From Chrysaora quinquecirrha (taxonomy: Eukaryota > Cnidaria > Scyphozoa > Semaeostomeae > Pelagiidae), in NCBI GenBank assembly GCA_014526335.1, contig JACTAT010000015.1, forward strand, positions 1,522,932 to 1,586,931: a stretch of DNA of 64,000 bases, written 5' to 3'. The notes beneath the pieces are model-generated. The model ran no database searches. It saw nothing but the letters and a program-made list of their open reading frames with translations, and had not been told where the DNA came from. The position numbers and the translations under genes were made by a program. This document shows, one piece after another, positions 1-11,155 of the stretch (position 1 is its first letter; the number at the start of each line of letters is the position of its first letter).

Positions 1-59
1 AAGGCTTCAAAATTCTGTATTAAATAAAAGACAAAGGCTGATTATAGTGTGGACAAAGA

Positions 60-300
60 AAACATCATTGTTTGTTAACGCAGGTCAGGGGTCCTGGCAG
101 CTAATGTGGACCTGCAGCTTGTTCCCCAGACCGAAATTCTAGAATGCATACAGCTTATTTTGTAGTCTTGTGGAAAGCGATTTAACCCACGATCTGCTAA
201 TCGCGATTCGCACGCCTCAACCACTCGGCCCGGCCTGACCACACCAACTCGTTGATAGATGACCACATGACTTTGATAAATGACCACGTGAATTTGACAG
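60..300 (-). repeat. tRNA-derived SINE-like copy
   Basis: On the minus strand the stretch from about 232 down to 181 reads GGCCGAGTGGTTGAGGCG, then an anticodon-loop-like segment, then GTGGGTTAAATCGC. These resemble the A and B boxes of a tRNA-Ser/Leu-type RNA polymerase III promoter. It does not fold cleanly as a full tRNA and has non-tRNA sequence after the B box, so a SINE head or tRNA pseudogene is more likely. It lies upstream of, or in an intron of, the PSTPIP-like gene. Confidence 0.45.
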
Positions 301-361
301 AGGACAGACAACAAATGATAATACGACAGGTACGCTAAAGGTTTATTTGTTTCATTTTCAG

Positions 362-3300
362 ATGTATGAAGAGATGAGATTGCAATTGGAGAAATGTGAT
401 GATGCTAAAGATATAATCCAGTTTATCCACACAAAACATACTGGATCGGAAAGACCAGGTAATTGCAGCATTTGCAATTTAAACTAATGAATGATCATAA
501 AACTCAACTCTTTAGTATTCACGCTTTTGATAACCCTCAGATAACCAAGAAGACTGAATCATAAGTAACTGCAGCCCGAGTTGTCCTTGAACTTCCATGA
601 TAATTACTAGAATCTTCTTTTATGATACTAATTTACTGAGGGAAATCTTCACTTTTGCGAATGATCAGGCAAAAACAGAAAGATTCTGACGTTTTAACTC
701 TGTAGAGTGTAAGAGGAAAGAAACTTTTAATCTAGTTCCAAGATAGTTCAGCTTTTCTTCGCAATACTTGCTAGGTAAATAAACACAGTTAACTTAAGAA
801 ACCATAGCAAAATAACAACGTCATTGAAGTAGGAACATCTTGCAAAAATGTACCAGAAAGACAAAACCCTGTACCACTAAGTACAGATATCCCATAAGCT
901 TGAAAAAGAAAATTTTTTGTGAAGATATTTTGGCTGTTTTTTGTTGGTTCGGTGAGTAAACACAGTTAACTTAAGAAACCATAGCAAAATAACAACGTCA
1001 TTGAAGCAGGAACATCTTACAAAAATGTACCAGAAAAGACAAAACCCTGTACCACTAAGTACAGATATCCCATAAGCTTGAAAAAGAAAATTTTTTGTGA
1101 AGATATTTTGGCTGTTTTTTGTTGGTTCGGTGAGTAAACACAGTTAACTTAAGAAACCATAGCAAAATAACAACGTCATTGAAGTAGGAACATCTTGCAA
1201 AAATGTACCAGAAAGACAAAACCCTGTACCACTAAGTACAGATATCCCATAAGCTTGAAAAAGAAAATTTTTTGTGAAGATATTTTGGCTGTTTTTTGTT
1301 GGTTCGGTGAGTAAACACAGTTAACTTAAGAAACCATAGCAAAATAACAACGTCATTGAAGCAGGAACATCTTACAAAAATGTACCAGAAAAGACAAAAC
1401 CCTGTACCACTAAGTACAGATATCCCATAAGCTTGAAAAAGAAAATTTTTTGTGAAGATATTTTGGCTGTTTTTTGTTGGTTCGGTGAGTAAACACAGTT
1501 AACTTAAGAAACCATAGCAAAATAACAGCGTCATTGAAGCAGGAACATCTTACAAAAATGTACCAGAAAAGACAAAACCCTGTACCACTAAGTACAGATA
1601 TCCCATAAGCTTGAAAAAGAAAATTTTTTGTGAAGATATTTTGGCTGTTTTTTGTTGGTTCGGTAAGTAATCACAGTTAACTTAAGAAACCATAGCAAAA
1701 TAACAACGTCATTGAAGTAGGAACATCTTACAAAAATGTACCAGAAAAGGCAAAACCCTGTACCACTAAGTACAGATATCCCATAAGCTTGAAAATGAAA
1801 ATTTTTTGTGAAGATATTTTTGCTGCCTTTTTGTTGGCTAAGGCTGAGTAGCATGGATCTTGCAATCAATCTTTGTTTGTTAACGCAGTATAAGGGTTCG
1901 TTGAAGAAGAAAGAAAGATTCCGATTCAGATTCCGATTCAGATTCAGATTCATCTGAAATGAAACGTGCTTGTGCTGAAATCTTGGCTCACTACCCAGTT
2001 AAATTTTCCATCCGGCAAAAGTTCCAAAACGAGTTTTACTTTTCTGAAGCTTACATTGCCATACTAAAAAGAAAGAGTTTTTTTCAGTGATAAAAGTGAT
2101 ACAACTATCTTAAATTTAATTTCAGTGCCTTTGAAGTATGAAAATTATTATCATCCGCAATCAGCAGTGGTCACCGCCAGTGAAATACAGAAGCCAAAGC
2201 ATTCATCATTAGCAAGAAATACACCAGCTCTGAAGCCTGTGCCGCACGCATATACAAACATTCCGACCTCACCAGTAGGCCACCAGAAGATGCAGGAAGA
2301 AGGTAGATGTAGGCTTCATCAAAATACTGCATGTTCATGAAAACCTCTTCTTTCAGAGAGCCCAGCCAAGCGGAATCATCTGTTTTATCTATCGTCTGTC
2401 TTCTATTTCTCCATTTATCGTCTTTGTTAAATTTTCTTTCTTTATTTTCTAATTTTGCTCTTTCTTACGTCTTCTTCTATCTTTCATTTTTCGTCCTTCT
2501 TCATAAGTCTTTTCTAGCTTTACTTCTATTGTCTTTTGTTTCCCTCCATTGTCTTGTCTTTTGATCTCCTCTATTGTCCTTTGTTTTCTCTCCATTGTCT
2601 TATCTTTTAATTTTCTCTGTTGTCTTTTGTTTTCCCTCCATTGTCTTGTCTTTTGATTTCCTCTATTGTCCTTTGTTTCCCTCTTTTATCTTTTGTTTTC
2701 CTCTATTATCCTAAGTTTGATGCCTTTTGTCTTTAGTTTCCTTCCCATTGTCTTTTATTTTCCCTCCATTGTCTTTTTTCCTCTTTTTCTTTTTTCCCTT
2801 CTATTTTCCTTCCTTTTTCATTTCTATTCTTCCTTCTCTTTCTATTTTCCCTCTATCTTCTTCCCTTTCAATTTTTTCATCTGTTTGCTGTTTGTGGTTC
2901 TTCTTGTCCTTTATATCTTCCCTTACCCTCATTTCTTTTTTCCATCGTTTTATTTCTTTCTCTGTTTCCTCTTTTTCTTTCTTTTCTTCTTTTCTTTCAT
3001 TTGAGTATTTTAGGCATATGCTTGCAGAGTTTTGTGATCTTTATTTATAAGAGTTATATCATGTTTAAAGAGCTTTGAAAAAGGACTCGCTATCTGAATC
3101 AACACAGTTATGAAATCCCCAAAAAGCTTTTTTTGTGCATGTTTAACATTTACTTTATCATTTCAGATTCAGATTACTCTACGATTGAACAGATAAGAGC
3201 AGAGTCTTCATACATTGCCAACAAGAAAGAAGCGAGCAAAGGGCTTGTATGTGCTTCGTATGATTATCAGTCACAAGGCGTTGAGGAGCTAACTCTGAAG

Positions 3301-4748
3301 AGGGGTGACATCATTGAGGTTGGTATTGTAGTATTTGAAACGGTTAGGCCCTGGCTAAACAATCAAACATTGCTTGTCAAACATTTGAAATTTGCTTGTC
3401 AAGCAAAATCAACTTCGCAAAACAGTGGGTATCAAAGATTTTGCTTCCGTCAAGCAGAAATGGTTTTAAAATTTGTCGAAAACATCGCGCAACAAATACT
3501 GCTCAGTAATGAGACAAGAAACGTTCTGTAAAGTAGTCACACGTTTAAACATTGCTTGACAAACCAACATGTGTTTGATCGTTTGCCAGAAGCTCATAAT
3601 TCTTGTACATATCTTTCAACGTCTCTCCACTTTTGTTCTGTCCTTCCAAACTTTCAATATCTACAGCATAGCTGTCTTCACTTCTTAATTTCATGTTACC
3701 CTTTGTTACATAATAAATTGTTTTAGCAACAGGAAGACGTCGCAAGCGGACAAAGAGCCTGGGCACTAGCTATTTTCCCGCGTCTCAATCTAGCGTTAAC
3801 TATAGTTTCACTACTCCACGGAGAAATTGCAGAAAGTTTATAGCAACACGTAAACGTGTTTTTCCTGTGGTAAAATTTTCAACAAGCGAGGTAAAGATAA
3901 AGATTAAGAAAATAATTTTCAAGAAACCAGAGTCAAACTAAAATAGTAGAATTTGCATTTAGGAAAGATTGTTTAAATTGGTTTGGCTAAAACTTTTCTG
4001 AATTCGGTTTTTGCAACATTTGTTGCACACAATTTCAAACAGAAGTGGAGAAATCTCATTCATGCATCGCAAAGTCAAACGTCTCTGCAGCAAATAATTC
4101 AACTATTTCTAGCAGTTTCAAATCTACCGGTTTTAAATAAGTTGCTCTTACCTGAAATACTTGAAAACTTGTAAAAGAGGATAGTGTAGCAAACTTCTAC
4201 TGTATGAACGTGTTTGCTCCAGAACACGAAGAATATACACCAAGAAATACATACGTCTTCCACTGGCGATGCAATTCGGTTCACTGTATAGGTAAAACAA
4301 ATACGAATCATCAACTGAATAATTCTAAGCAACGATAACCAAACTACGTATACTAGATACGTTACTCAAAGAATATCTCACAATACAATAATAAATTATA
4401 AAACGACAATACATGTGAATGTGAAATATCTACTAGTAAATAAGATAATCAAATAAGCTCAAGAAGTTAAATAGCGAATAACTTACAATTTATTTTGTCC
4501 TTCAGAAGTACTGCATATATTAATGCGGCGTTCAACAAATCAAGCTAGGCCAATACTGAGCTGAGCTGAGGCCAAGACTCAGGCCATACATCAAGACTGT
4601 ACGCATCACCAAAACCAAACGACCTTCTCTGTACTGAGTTCTTGAACAAGTGCATGCAACAAGTGGCTGTGCTAGGTTTTATACCGACGCATAACAATAA
4701 AAAAGCGTGCACCGGAAATAAACAGGGAGTACAAACAAAATTACACTT

Positions 4749-4788
<40 letters not shown>

Positions 4789-5068
4789 ACAGCAAGTGGT
4801 TCGGATGCCAAACGGGATCCGATTCACTTTATTAAAGTCCAAGTCCAAATTCCTATACGACTACACAGGGTGTCCTTTGAATTAGAAACACCGTTAAACG
4901 ACAAGAATATACTTTCTTATTTGTACTTTACCCTGCGAGTCACCTGAAGGACTCCTTCGTTATATTTTCTAGATCTTAGCTTTCGAAGATAAAGACTGGG
5001 GTAAAGGAAGAAACCAACGGAATGGAGATGTAGGGGTTTTTCCTATCGCATTTGTTCAAAAATGCTAG
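362..5068 (+). CDS. PSTPIP1: PSTPIP1/2-like F-BAR/SH3 cytoskeletal adaptor, 3' part
   Basis: Coding exons seen: 362-458, 2126-2302, 3167-3318 and 4973-5068 (TAG 5066-5068). All junctions are AG/GT and phases agree (0, 1, 1, 0). The first exon encodes the end of the F-BAR helical region (IIQFIHTKHTGSERP), the next a linker beginning VPLKYENYYHPQ, which resembles the vertebrate PSTPIP1 segment after its F-BAR. The last two exons form one SH3 domain: ALYDY-like ASYDYQSQ, ELTLKRGDIIE, then KDWGKGRNQRNGDVGVFP, ending IAFVQKC. The usual SH3 double Trp (WW) is D-W-G here. PSTPIP proteins bend membranes through F-BAR and couple PEST-type phosphatases and WASP to actin; partner binding is family knowledge, not seen here. 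The 5' part lies left of the window. AATAAA at 5331-5336 is a candidate polyadenylation signal. Another F-BAR/SH3 subfamily is possible but less likely. Confidence 0.8.
783..1850. repeat. 178-bp tandem array, six copies, in an intron
   Basis: CACAGTTAACTTAAG recurs at 783, 961, 1139, 1316, 1494 and 1672, giving a period of 177-178 bp. Units are nearly identical. Copies 1 and 3 share one set of variants (GTAGG, CTTGC, one base shorter at GAAAGAC); copies 2 and 4 share another (GCAGG, CTTAC, GAAAAGAC), so the array is ABAB followed by two B-like or mixed copies. The array fills most of the intron between PSTPIP-like exons 362-458 and 2126-2302. No coding potential is apparent. Confidence 0.95.
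2380..3010. repeat. Pyrimidine-rich low-complexity tract in an intron
   Basis: About 630 bases are almost entirely C and T on the plus strand, with loosely repeated words such as CCTCTATTGTC and TTTGTTTTCCCTCC. It sits in the PSTPIP-like intron between 2302 and 3167. The hydrophobic Ser/Phe/Leu reading frames across it are translations of the tract, not genes. Confidence 0.9.
3346..3590. mobile_element. Tourist-like MITE (CAAACATTTG arm type), intronic copy
   Basis: The left end reads TTA|GGCCCTGGCTAAAC followed by AATCAAACATTG. The right end is the degraded inverse, GTGTTTGATCGTTTGCCAG. The interior is made of inverted short words (TCAAACATTTGAAATTTGCTTG). It lies in the PSTPIP-like intron downstream of the first SH3 exon. 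Only the left TTA target trinucleotide is still clear. Confidence 0.7.
4747..4795. repeat. (CAA)n microsatellite
   Basis: An almost pure CAA run in the last PSTPIP-like intron. Poly-Gln and poly-Cys reading frames here are artefacts of the repeat. Confidence 0.95.
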
Positions 5069-5472
5069 CATTTAGTACAATTGATTCTTCTGGAACTGAA
5101 AATTTTTCAATTTTGTGAATTTTTAATGTTTTTTAAAGTATTTTTACAATATCCATATTCCGGAGCCTCGATACTTGGAAGGGAAACTGCCATTCTACGA
5201 AAATGTTTTTATATAGGTACAGGGTTTGAGTTTATCAAGTATTAGTTTTAAGAATGTATCAATGATGTTAATTATACCCTGTATTATTGTGCTAATTTTT
5301 TTTTACATTATCTAAATAGACTAGTTTTTAAATAAAAATTTCTTTCAGTAGCTTGATAGTAGGGTCAGCAATGATTCTTTCCATGAGACTTTTTAACAAT
5401 CCTAGCAACATATAAGTTTGTTTTAATCCAAAAAATCCCCTTATTTTTTCAGTCGTTTTTTCAAACATTTTT

Positions 5473-5965
5473 AGAGCCTGGCCAAACGATAAAACATTGT
5501 CTTTCAAACATTTGAAGTTCTCTTATGCAGCAATGTTTGAATCCCTGACAACATAGCGAAAACTGATTAAAAAGCGAAATGTGAAACACTATTTTGCGTG
5601 ATGTTTTGCATGTCAATAGCTAAAAATGTTTGACATGTCTAAGCTGTTAAAAAAATTGCTAGACAAGGGTGTTTAAATGTTTCACAAACAATGTTTAAGG
5701 TCCAGGTCAAACGATCAAACATTGTTGGTCAAACATCTGAAATATTCTTGTCCAACAAATGTTTGACCCTTTGGCCACGAGACAAAACATTGCTCATCAA
5801 ACATTTTTTGCTTACGGCAAGCAGAAAATGTTTGAAATTTCTCAAAACCATTGCCAAGCAAGTTCTGCATGTTTAGCTATGTTTCGCAACGTGACCAAAC
5901 GGTCATACATTGTTTGAAAAGCAAATTTCAAATGTTTGACTATCAACGTTTGACCGTTTGTGCTA
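5473..5965. mobile_element. Two adjacent or nested Tourist-like MITE copies
   Basis: One left end is TTA|GAGCCTGGCCAAACG near 5473 and a second is TAA|GGTCCAGGTCAAACG near 5698. Both run into CAAACATTG and repeated CAAACATTTG/CAAATGTTTG words, with inverse words (GTTTGACCGTTTG) near 5950. The copies look nested or tandem, so exact ends are uncertain. They lie just 3' of the PSTPIP-like gene. Confidence 0.6.
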
Positions 5966-8840
5966 CAGTCTTAAGTTTCCTAATTGTGTTTAGCATATCC
6001 ATCTTATTTATTCCTAATTGTGTTTAGCATGATACGACTTATTGACATTTTTAGTATAATTGCAACTGTTTTTGAAAGCAAGCTACTTTCAATAGCGGGA
6101 TTGTCTAAAAGTATTTCACGCTGGATTTTCCGATAATTGTTTGTGAATTTATAGTTAAGTAGAATCACTTTGTCGTTAGATCGCTTATGGCAGACAATGG
6201 CTAAGCTTTTTCGTCGTTCTATACTAGAAACATTTTGTTTGGTTTTCTCTAGAGCGATTTACTAAGAAATCTCGTACGCTTACTGGGAAACCTGTTTCTG
6301 AAGAAATACCTTGGAAATCCTTTTGTTTTTATGAAAATCTCGTACGCCTTTTGGAAGAATGAAACACTCCTCGGGTTTCTTTTATTTAGGCTCTGACGAA
6401 ACGCTCAAACATTTTTTGGCCAAGCGCATGAGATTTCCGCAAGCAATGTTTGACCATTTGTTCAGTAAGCACAAACGCGCAACCTTTTAACAAATGTTTA
6501 TTCTTAATTCGCTGGCAGCCTCTTAGTTATTTTGTACTAGTGTATAATTATTAATATGAACTAATGTATGACATAGAATTCAATAAATGAAAATGAAGTG
6601 TGAAAACTTACATAGCACGTGTTCCTAGGTCTTTTGACTTGTCTCCTCCATCCCGCAGAACTCTCGCAAAATGAATCTTTCTCCAGTATCATGGCTCTTC
6701 TCTTTAGCTATGTACACGTTGAGGTAACTCTGTTGCAGAAACTTCAATAGTATTCCGTTAAGTCTTTGATTTGACAGGTCATAAGAAATTCATGTCTTGA
6801 AATGACCTGCTGCATGAAACTGCTAGAGAAACTTATGTAGAAAGTGAGATGTCAGTCGTAGAGTTTTCCACATGCTTCTCAACTCCCCATGGGAATTAGA
6901 AGGCATGCCCAGTGCCAAGCTTTTCTTGAATAAAATGATTATGATTGACATTTTATTCCACAAAGATAAATCTCTGCTTGCCATAGGTGCTTTTTTAATC
7001 CCAAGAGACGCAAAATGCTTGCGTACATTCTATTTCTTAAGAATAATATACCAAGCGCATTGGGATCGAAAGCAATCAAGGACCTGACAACCAATCGGAC
7101 AGTAGAAATTGCTTGAAATCTGTGTGAAAAGGTCATTAATTTTTAGCGTATAAAGCTTATAACAAAGGATTCCTTTTGTCATAAACTGTATAACACGCCC
7201 AACTTTCTTGCATTGTGCGCCGATTAGCTGCCTTTAGAAAGGAAAAAGTTGCCAACCAGTTCCTAGGACGCTTATGTAGAAAAATGTGTCAGTTACGATA
7301 AATTTGCTAAAAAATGCCGATCAGCAGTCGGCAACTGCAATGCCTGTCCAAGGCTTGGAATCTTGGAACCCCACGCCTTCTTCAACCCTACAAAAGATTG
7401 TTTTCAGGGGAATCGAGGGAGCGAGTGCTGCAGTGAAAAAGCCAAAAAATTTGATGGATGTTAAAGTAATTCTGGAAGGCATTGTAGTTCTGGCTGTGCG
7501 CAGTGCCCGCAATGTCGACATGGGCCTGACTTTAAAGTGTTCAATATTTCAAGACTTTATTTCAAACATAACGTCAGAAGCGAAAGTTCCCTTTCGCGCG
7601 AAAACACAAGATGTGTGCCACCTTTCCCAACTCCCTTCTGTAGTGAAAGAGAATTCCGAGGCAACAAAGAACAACCCATAATTTCAATTGAATTTTCTTC
7701 AAATTCTATCCATGTTATGAATTTCCCACTTAAATCAAATTCATACTCAAAGAAAAATTACAATTTTGCCTTCTATTTCTACATACAGATACTGAGCAAC
7801 ATTTTCATTTCATTTTTAAATCAAACAAAAACCAGTAATAACTTGATCTGTAGATTTAAAAACTAACATTTTCTACACGTTATTCTTTCCAACTTCTATA
7901 CTTTTTAACGCAGTTTTGTGACAAGCAAACCCAGACGAAGAAAAATGGAAATCAATGATATTGCCTTATGACCATAACCAGTTTATGCGACCAGAAAATA
8001 CTTCAACGGTGACCTTGAAACAGGTCTATTACAAAAATTGTCGATGGGCAATAAACACTGGAGCCTGTATAACGGGTACCTAAGATGTAGGAATCCACTG
8101 TGTAGAGAGTGTTCGGTTTGATGGAGGCATGTTTTTATAAAGAAAGGACCTTTTGGATGAAGATATTTGCCCGCTTTTCGGAGGTGTCCAATGTGTAGAG
8201 GTGACTGTTATCTGATGTCTATTGTAAAGAGTTATGGAAAGGGTATTCGGACTCTGGAAAACGCATTGAGATAGAGATCATAAAAAAAGACCACGACCAG
8301 GATTTCTGGAACGCTCTAATAGTAACAGAGCCATTTCAAGGGTAATTAGACAATGACAGGGGCGTCAGGATAGTGGCAAGGTGCATTGCCACCATTTTAT
8401 AGGCATCTAGACAACGTTGAAGGCAGTTTGCACTACGATAGAGTGTTGCAGTGTTACGACAGATTGTCATTGGACCGCGGATGGGAAATCTCGTTATAAG
8501 GGTAGGGTACTGTAATTCGTGGCCGCAGTGGTATTTGGATGATGCTTTAAGGACCATTGTAAGGTTTAAAGACAGTTGCAAGTCATTTGAGCCATTTAAA
8601 AGAGGATATTCGGTGGTGGCAAGGCATTTGGGGTCTAACAATGAACATGCGGGACATGGATTATTCATTAGATAAGTTTCAGTATCCATTTTTACTGGAT
8701 TACAAAAGATAAAAGCACAGATACAAAAGAACTATTTACAAGTTATTTTTCGAGAAAAATTCTTTATTTAATACATTATTATAATCCAAGTATCAGTTTA
8801 GAATTCACCCTTTTGGAGAAAAAAATTGCTGTACCTTACT
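5966..8840. other. Intergenic stretch, no supported gene
   Basis: A further partial MITE-like fragment (TTA|GGCTCTGACGAAACGCTCAAAC) is near 6388-6490. No splice-consistent coding sequence was recognised. The open frame at 7286-7681 (131 codons) has no recognisable domain and no supporting neighbours, so it is not called. Confidence 0.6.
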
Positions 8841-8844
8841 TACA

Positions 8845-9245
8845 AGCTTTTTTTTTATAAAGAACCACTTTATAAGGAACCTACATGTAGAAGGCCCGAA
8901 AATTTAAAGAACTTATACTACTAAAGAGAAAATCATTAAGGAACTTTTGAATGTTGAATACTTTTATCATTGCAAATAATCAAGAATTAGAAAGCCGGTT
9001 CCATTCATTTGCAGTCAAAAATCGCATAAATTGTACGTTAAGCATGTATCCAGTGTTTCCTTGAGTAGTCTCGAGCATTGCTCACATGCAAATGTCTCTC
9101 TTTTATTGTTAAGACCACTGTATGTGCATTTAAAATAAAGGAGCAATTAAGGAACTTTTGGAACTACAATTGCCTGAAAAGAGGTTCAAAAATAAGGAAC
9201 TTTAAGAACTAGGACTTGAGGTAGGTTCCTTATAAAAAAAGCGTG
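8845..9245. mobile_element. MITE with (T)nATAAGGAAC terminal inverted repeats
   Basis: The left end reads AGCTTTTTTTTTATAAAGAACC followed by TTTATAAGGAACC. The right end reads AGGTTCCTTATAAAAAAAGCG, its inverse. Internal AAGGAACTTTTGGAAC words recur. A second copy with the same terminal words lies at about 55480-55840. Confidence 0.6.
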
Positions 9246-10187
9246 TAGTTGAGGAATTTGACGAAAATTTCGAGAAATGTTGGTATTTCATTAGAAGAAT
9301 GGGCGGATTCTAAATTGACACCGTAAATGATGTTCCAAATATACTATTTACAAATATTTTTCCTATTTTTCATTTATTTATTTACTTTCACAGTATCGGA
9401 TGCAACACTGTTTAATGTTCTGAAAAAAAAACAATCTAGTTGCATGGGCATCTTTGACGTTATTCAGAACTGAGTCGTTTGATTCAGATTACTGTAGATA
9501 CACCAATCGAGTCATAGATTAAACAGTCGTGAAGAAATGTTGAGCCATCAGTCATCTTAGGGTGAGCATCCAACACTTCGAGGCCGTCAGGGTACCAATC
9601 CATTATATACTGTATTATCTTGGCCAACGATCAGGTCAAATATCAGATTCCCTTGTACAAAGAAACAGACCATATCTTCAAGGGTTGTCCTCTTAAAACG
9701 GATCTTTTTGATGAATAGCATATTGCGATTATGTCCACAAACAGATGACAAGTCCTTTGCACGAAAGAGTTTCTGATTACTCTTCAAACAACAATATTCT
9801 GCAATTCATTCCTTCATTCAAGTGGCTTTTCATTCCTTTCGCTGACAATCACACCAGGTTATTATTCATTCATCCTGTTAATAGCTTCAAAAACAATACA
9901 GACCAAAATTGAACCAAACGAACGACGTTTCCAATTACTATTAACCGATACATCATATCCATCCCGTCTCATTATAAAATCACAACGATACATCAAGACC
10001 TTAACGATTTTGTTCTCGAAAGAGAAAAGTGAATCCAGCCTTCACCAAGGATTCCGGCTATCTCGATTTTTCTCGGAGATGACAAGCCGTAGGTGACAAC
10101 CAAAAGACGCACAATCAATCGATATCAAGCTTCTGTTGAATATTGCTTATCATATTTTGGCATTAGCTACACAGCGTTCGCCATCGG
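9246..10187. other. LRP5/6 3' flank
   Basis: AT-rich sequence between the MITE-like element and the LRP5/6 stop codon. It is probably 3' UTR and flank. CATTTATTTATTTAC near 9370-9385 contains minus-strand AATAAA words about 800 bases downstream of the stop. No other feature was recognised. Confidence 0.4.
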
Positions 10188-11155
10188 CTACAGCTGACTG
10201 GTTGGTGACGGCGGAGGAGGGTATTGTTGTATGCTCCTTTCCGTCTCTGCTGGTGACGGCGGCCTCGAATCGTCTTCTGAAACACATTCAGAAAAGTAAA
10301 GTGTACATGGCGTCGGCGGCGGTGCAAACGGATCGTGATCAGTGTCAATATGCAGTTCACTGAATCCCCAACTCATGCTACTATTCGCTGGTCGAAACAT
10401 ATGCGATTTTGGCAATAGTTCAGTATCATCTGTCAAGTCTACTGACACGGGTGAGCCGACTCGAGGCATTCTTCGACTATGATGCCTTCTTGTCCGACTT
10501 CTGTGTGTTCTGTGCGACGACGGTCTACGAGGTCGACTTCTCTCCATTTCCATTCCCGAGTAATAGCAGTCTGAGTCTTTGCCTGCGTCTGTGGAGTACG
10601 GGGTGGGCGGCGGAGGGCCGTTCTCCATATAATTATAGTTATGATTTTGAAGCGAGCCCAGTGAACTCATTGAGCAATGACTGCATGAACGACAAGTAGC
10701 CATTGAAGGTGCTGGAGCTCTCGTCGGCTCTCCCTTGTTCTCGCTTATTGTTGGCAGTACACGATCTGTTATTACCGACGGTGGTGGATTAGCAGGCAAC
10801 GGCGTATAGTTCGACGTCAGCGTCACGTTAGACGTGCCTGTTAAATTGCGATTATAGAGCTCGCTTCGCTGTGAATTATGAATATCCGACATATACGTAG
10901 ACATGGAACTTTTGCTGCAATCTGCTGAGTCAACACTATATTCTGAACCGAGTTTTAAGACCCTTGGGATGGCGACGAGGCCAATGTCTGTATTTTGCTG
11001 TACGCCACGTTTCGAACGCTGAAGTTTCCACCATAAAAGCAGGCCGAATACAAGAATAAGTATGCTGAGAACTATTCCTGATACAATACCGGCTAAGACT
11101 TTTGTTGCGCTTGACTTTTTGATTGTAACAATAGCCGTAGCACCAGTGGAGTTTC
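10188..11155 (-). CDS. LRP6: LRP5/6 last exon: TM helix and signalling tail
   Basis: After [19 protein letters not shown] comes the TM helix, then a stop-transfer WWKLQRSKR. The tail holds Pro-rich S/T-P motifs of the type phosphorylated by GSK3 and CK1 for Axin binding: [36 protein letters not shown] and the C-terminal [12 protein letters not shown]. The position of the first vertebrate motif (NPPPSPATERS) reads [11 protein letters not shown], so the SP is lost. An Arg/His-rich stretch ([20 protein letters not shown]) lies between motifs and has no obvious vertebrate counterpart from memory. Confidence 0.9.

Noticed and set aside
181..260. A tRNA-Ser or tRNA-Leu gene on the minus strand
   Set aside because: A and B boxes are present, but paired stems are not convincing and non-tRNA sequence continues, so a SINE head is preferred.
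2331..3050. Hydrophobic Phe/Leu/Ser open frames
   Set aside because: They translate a pyrimidine-rich intron tract and overlap in several frames with no domain.
4545..4947. Poly-Gln and poly-Cys frames
   Set aside because: Produced by the (CAA)n run inside the PSTPIP-like intron.
7286..7681. 131-codon plus-strand frame as a gene
   Set aside because: No recognisable domain, a long shadow frame opposite, and no splice or promoter context.
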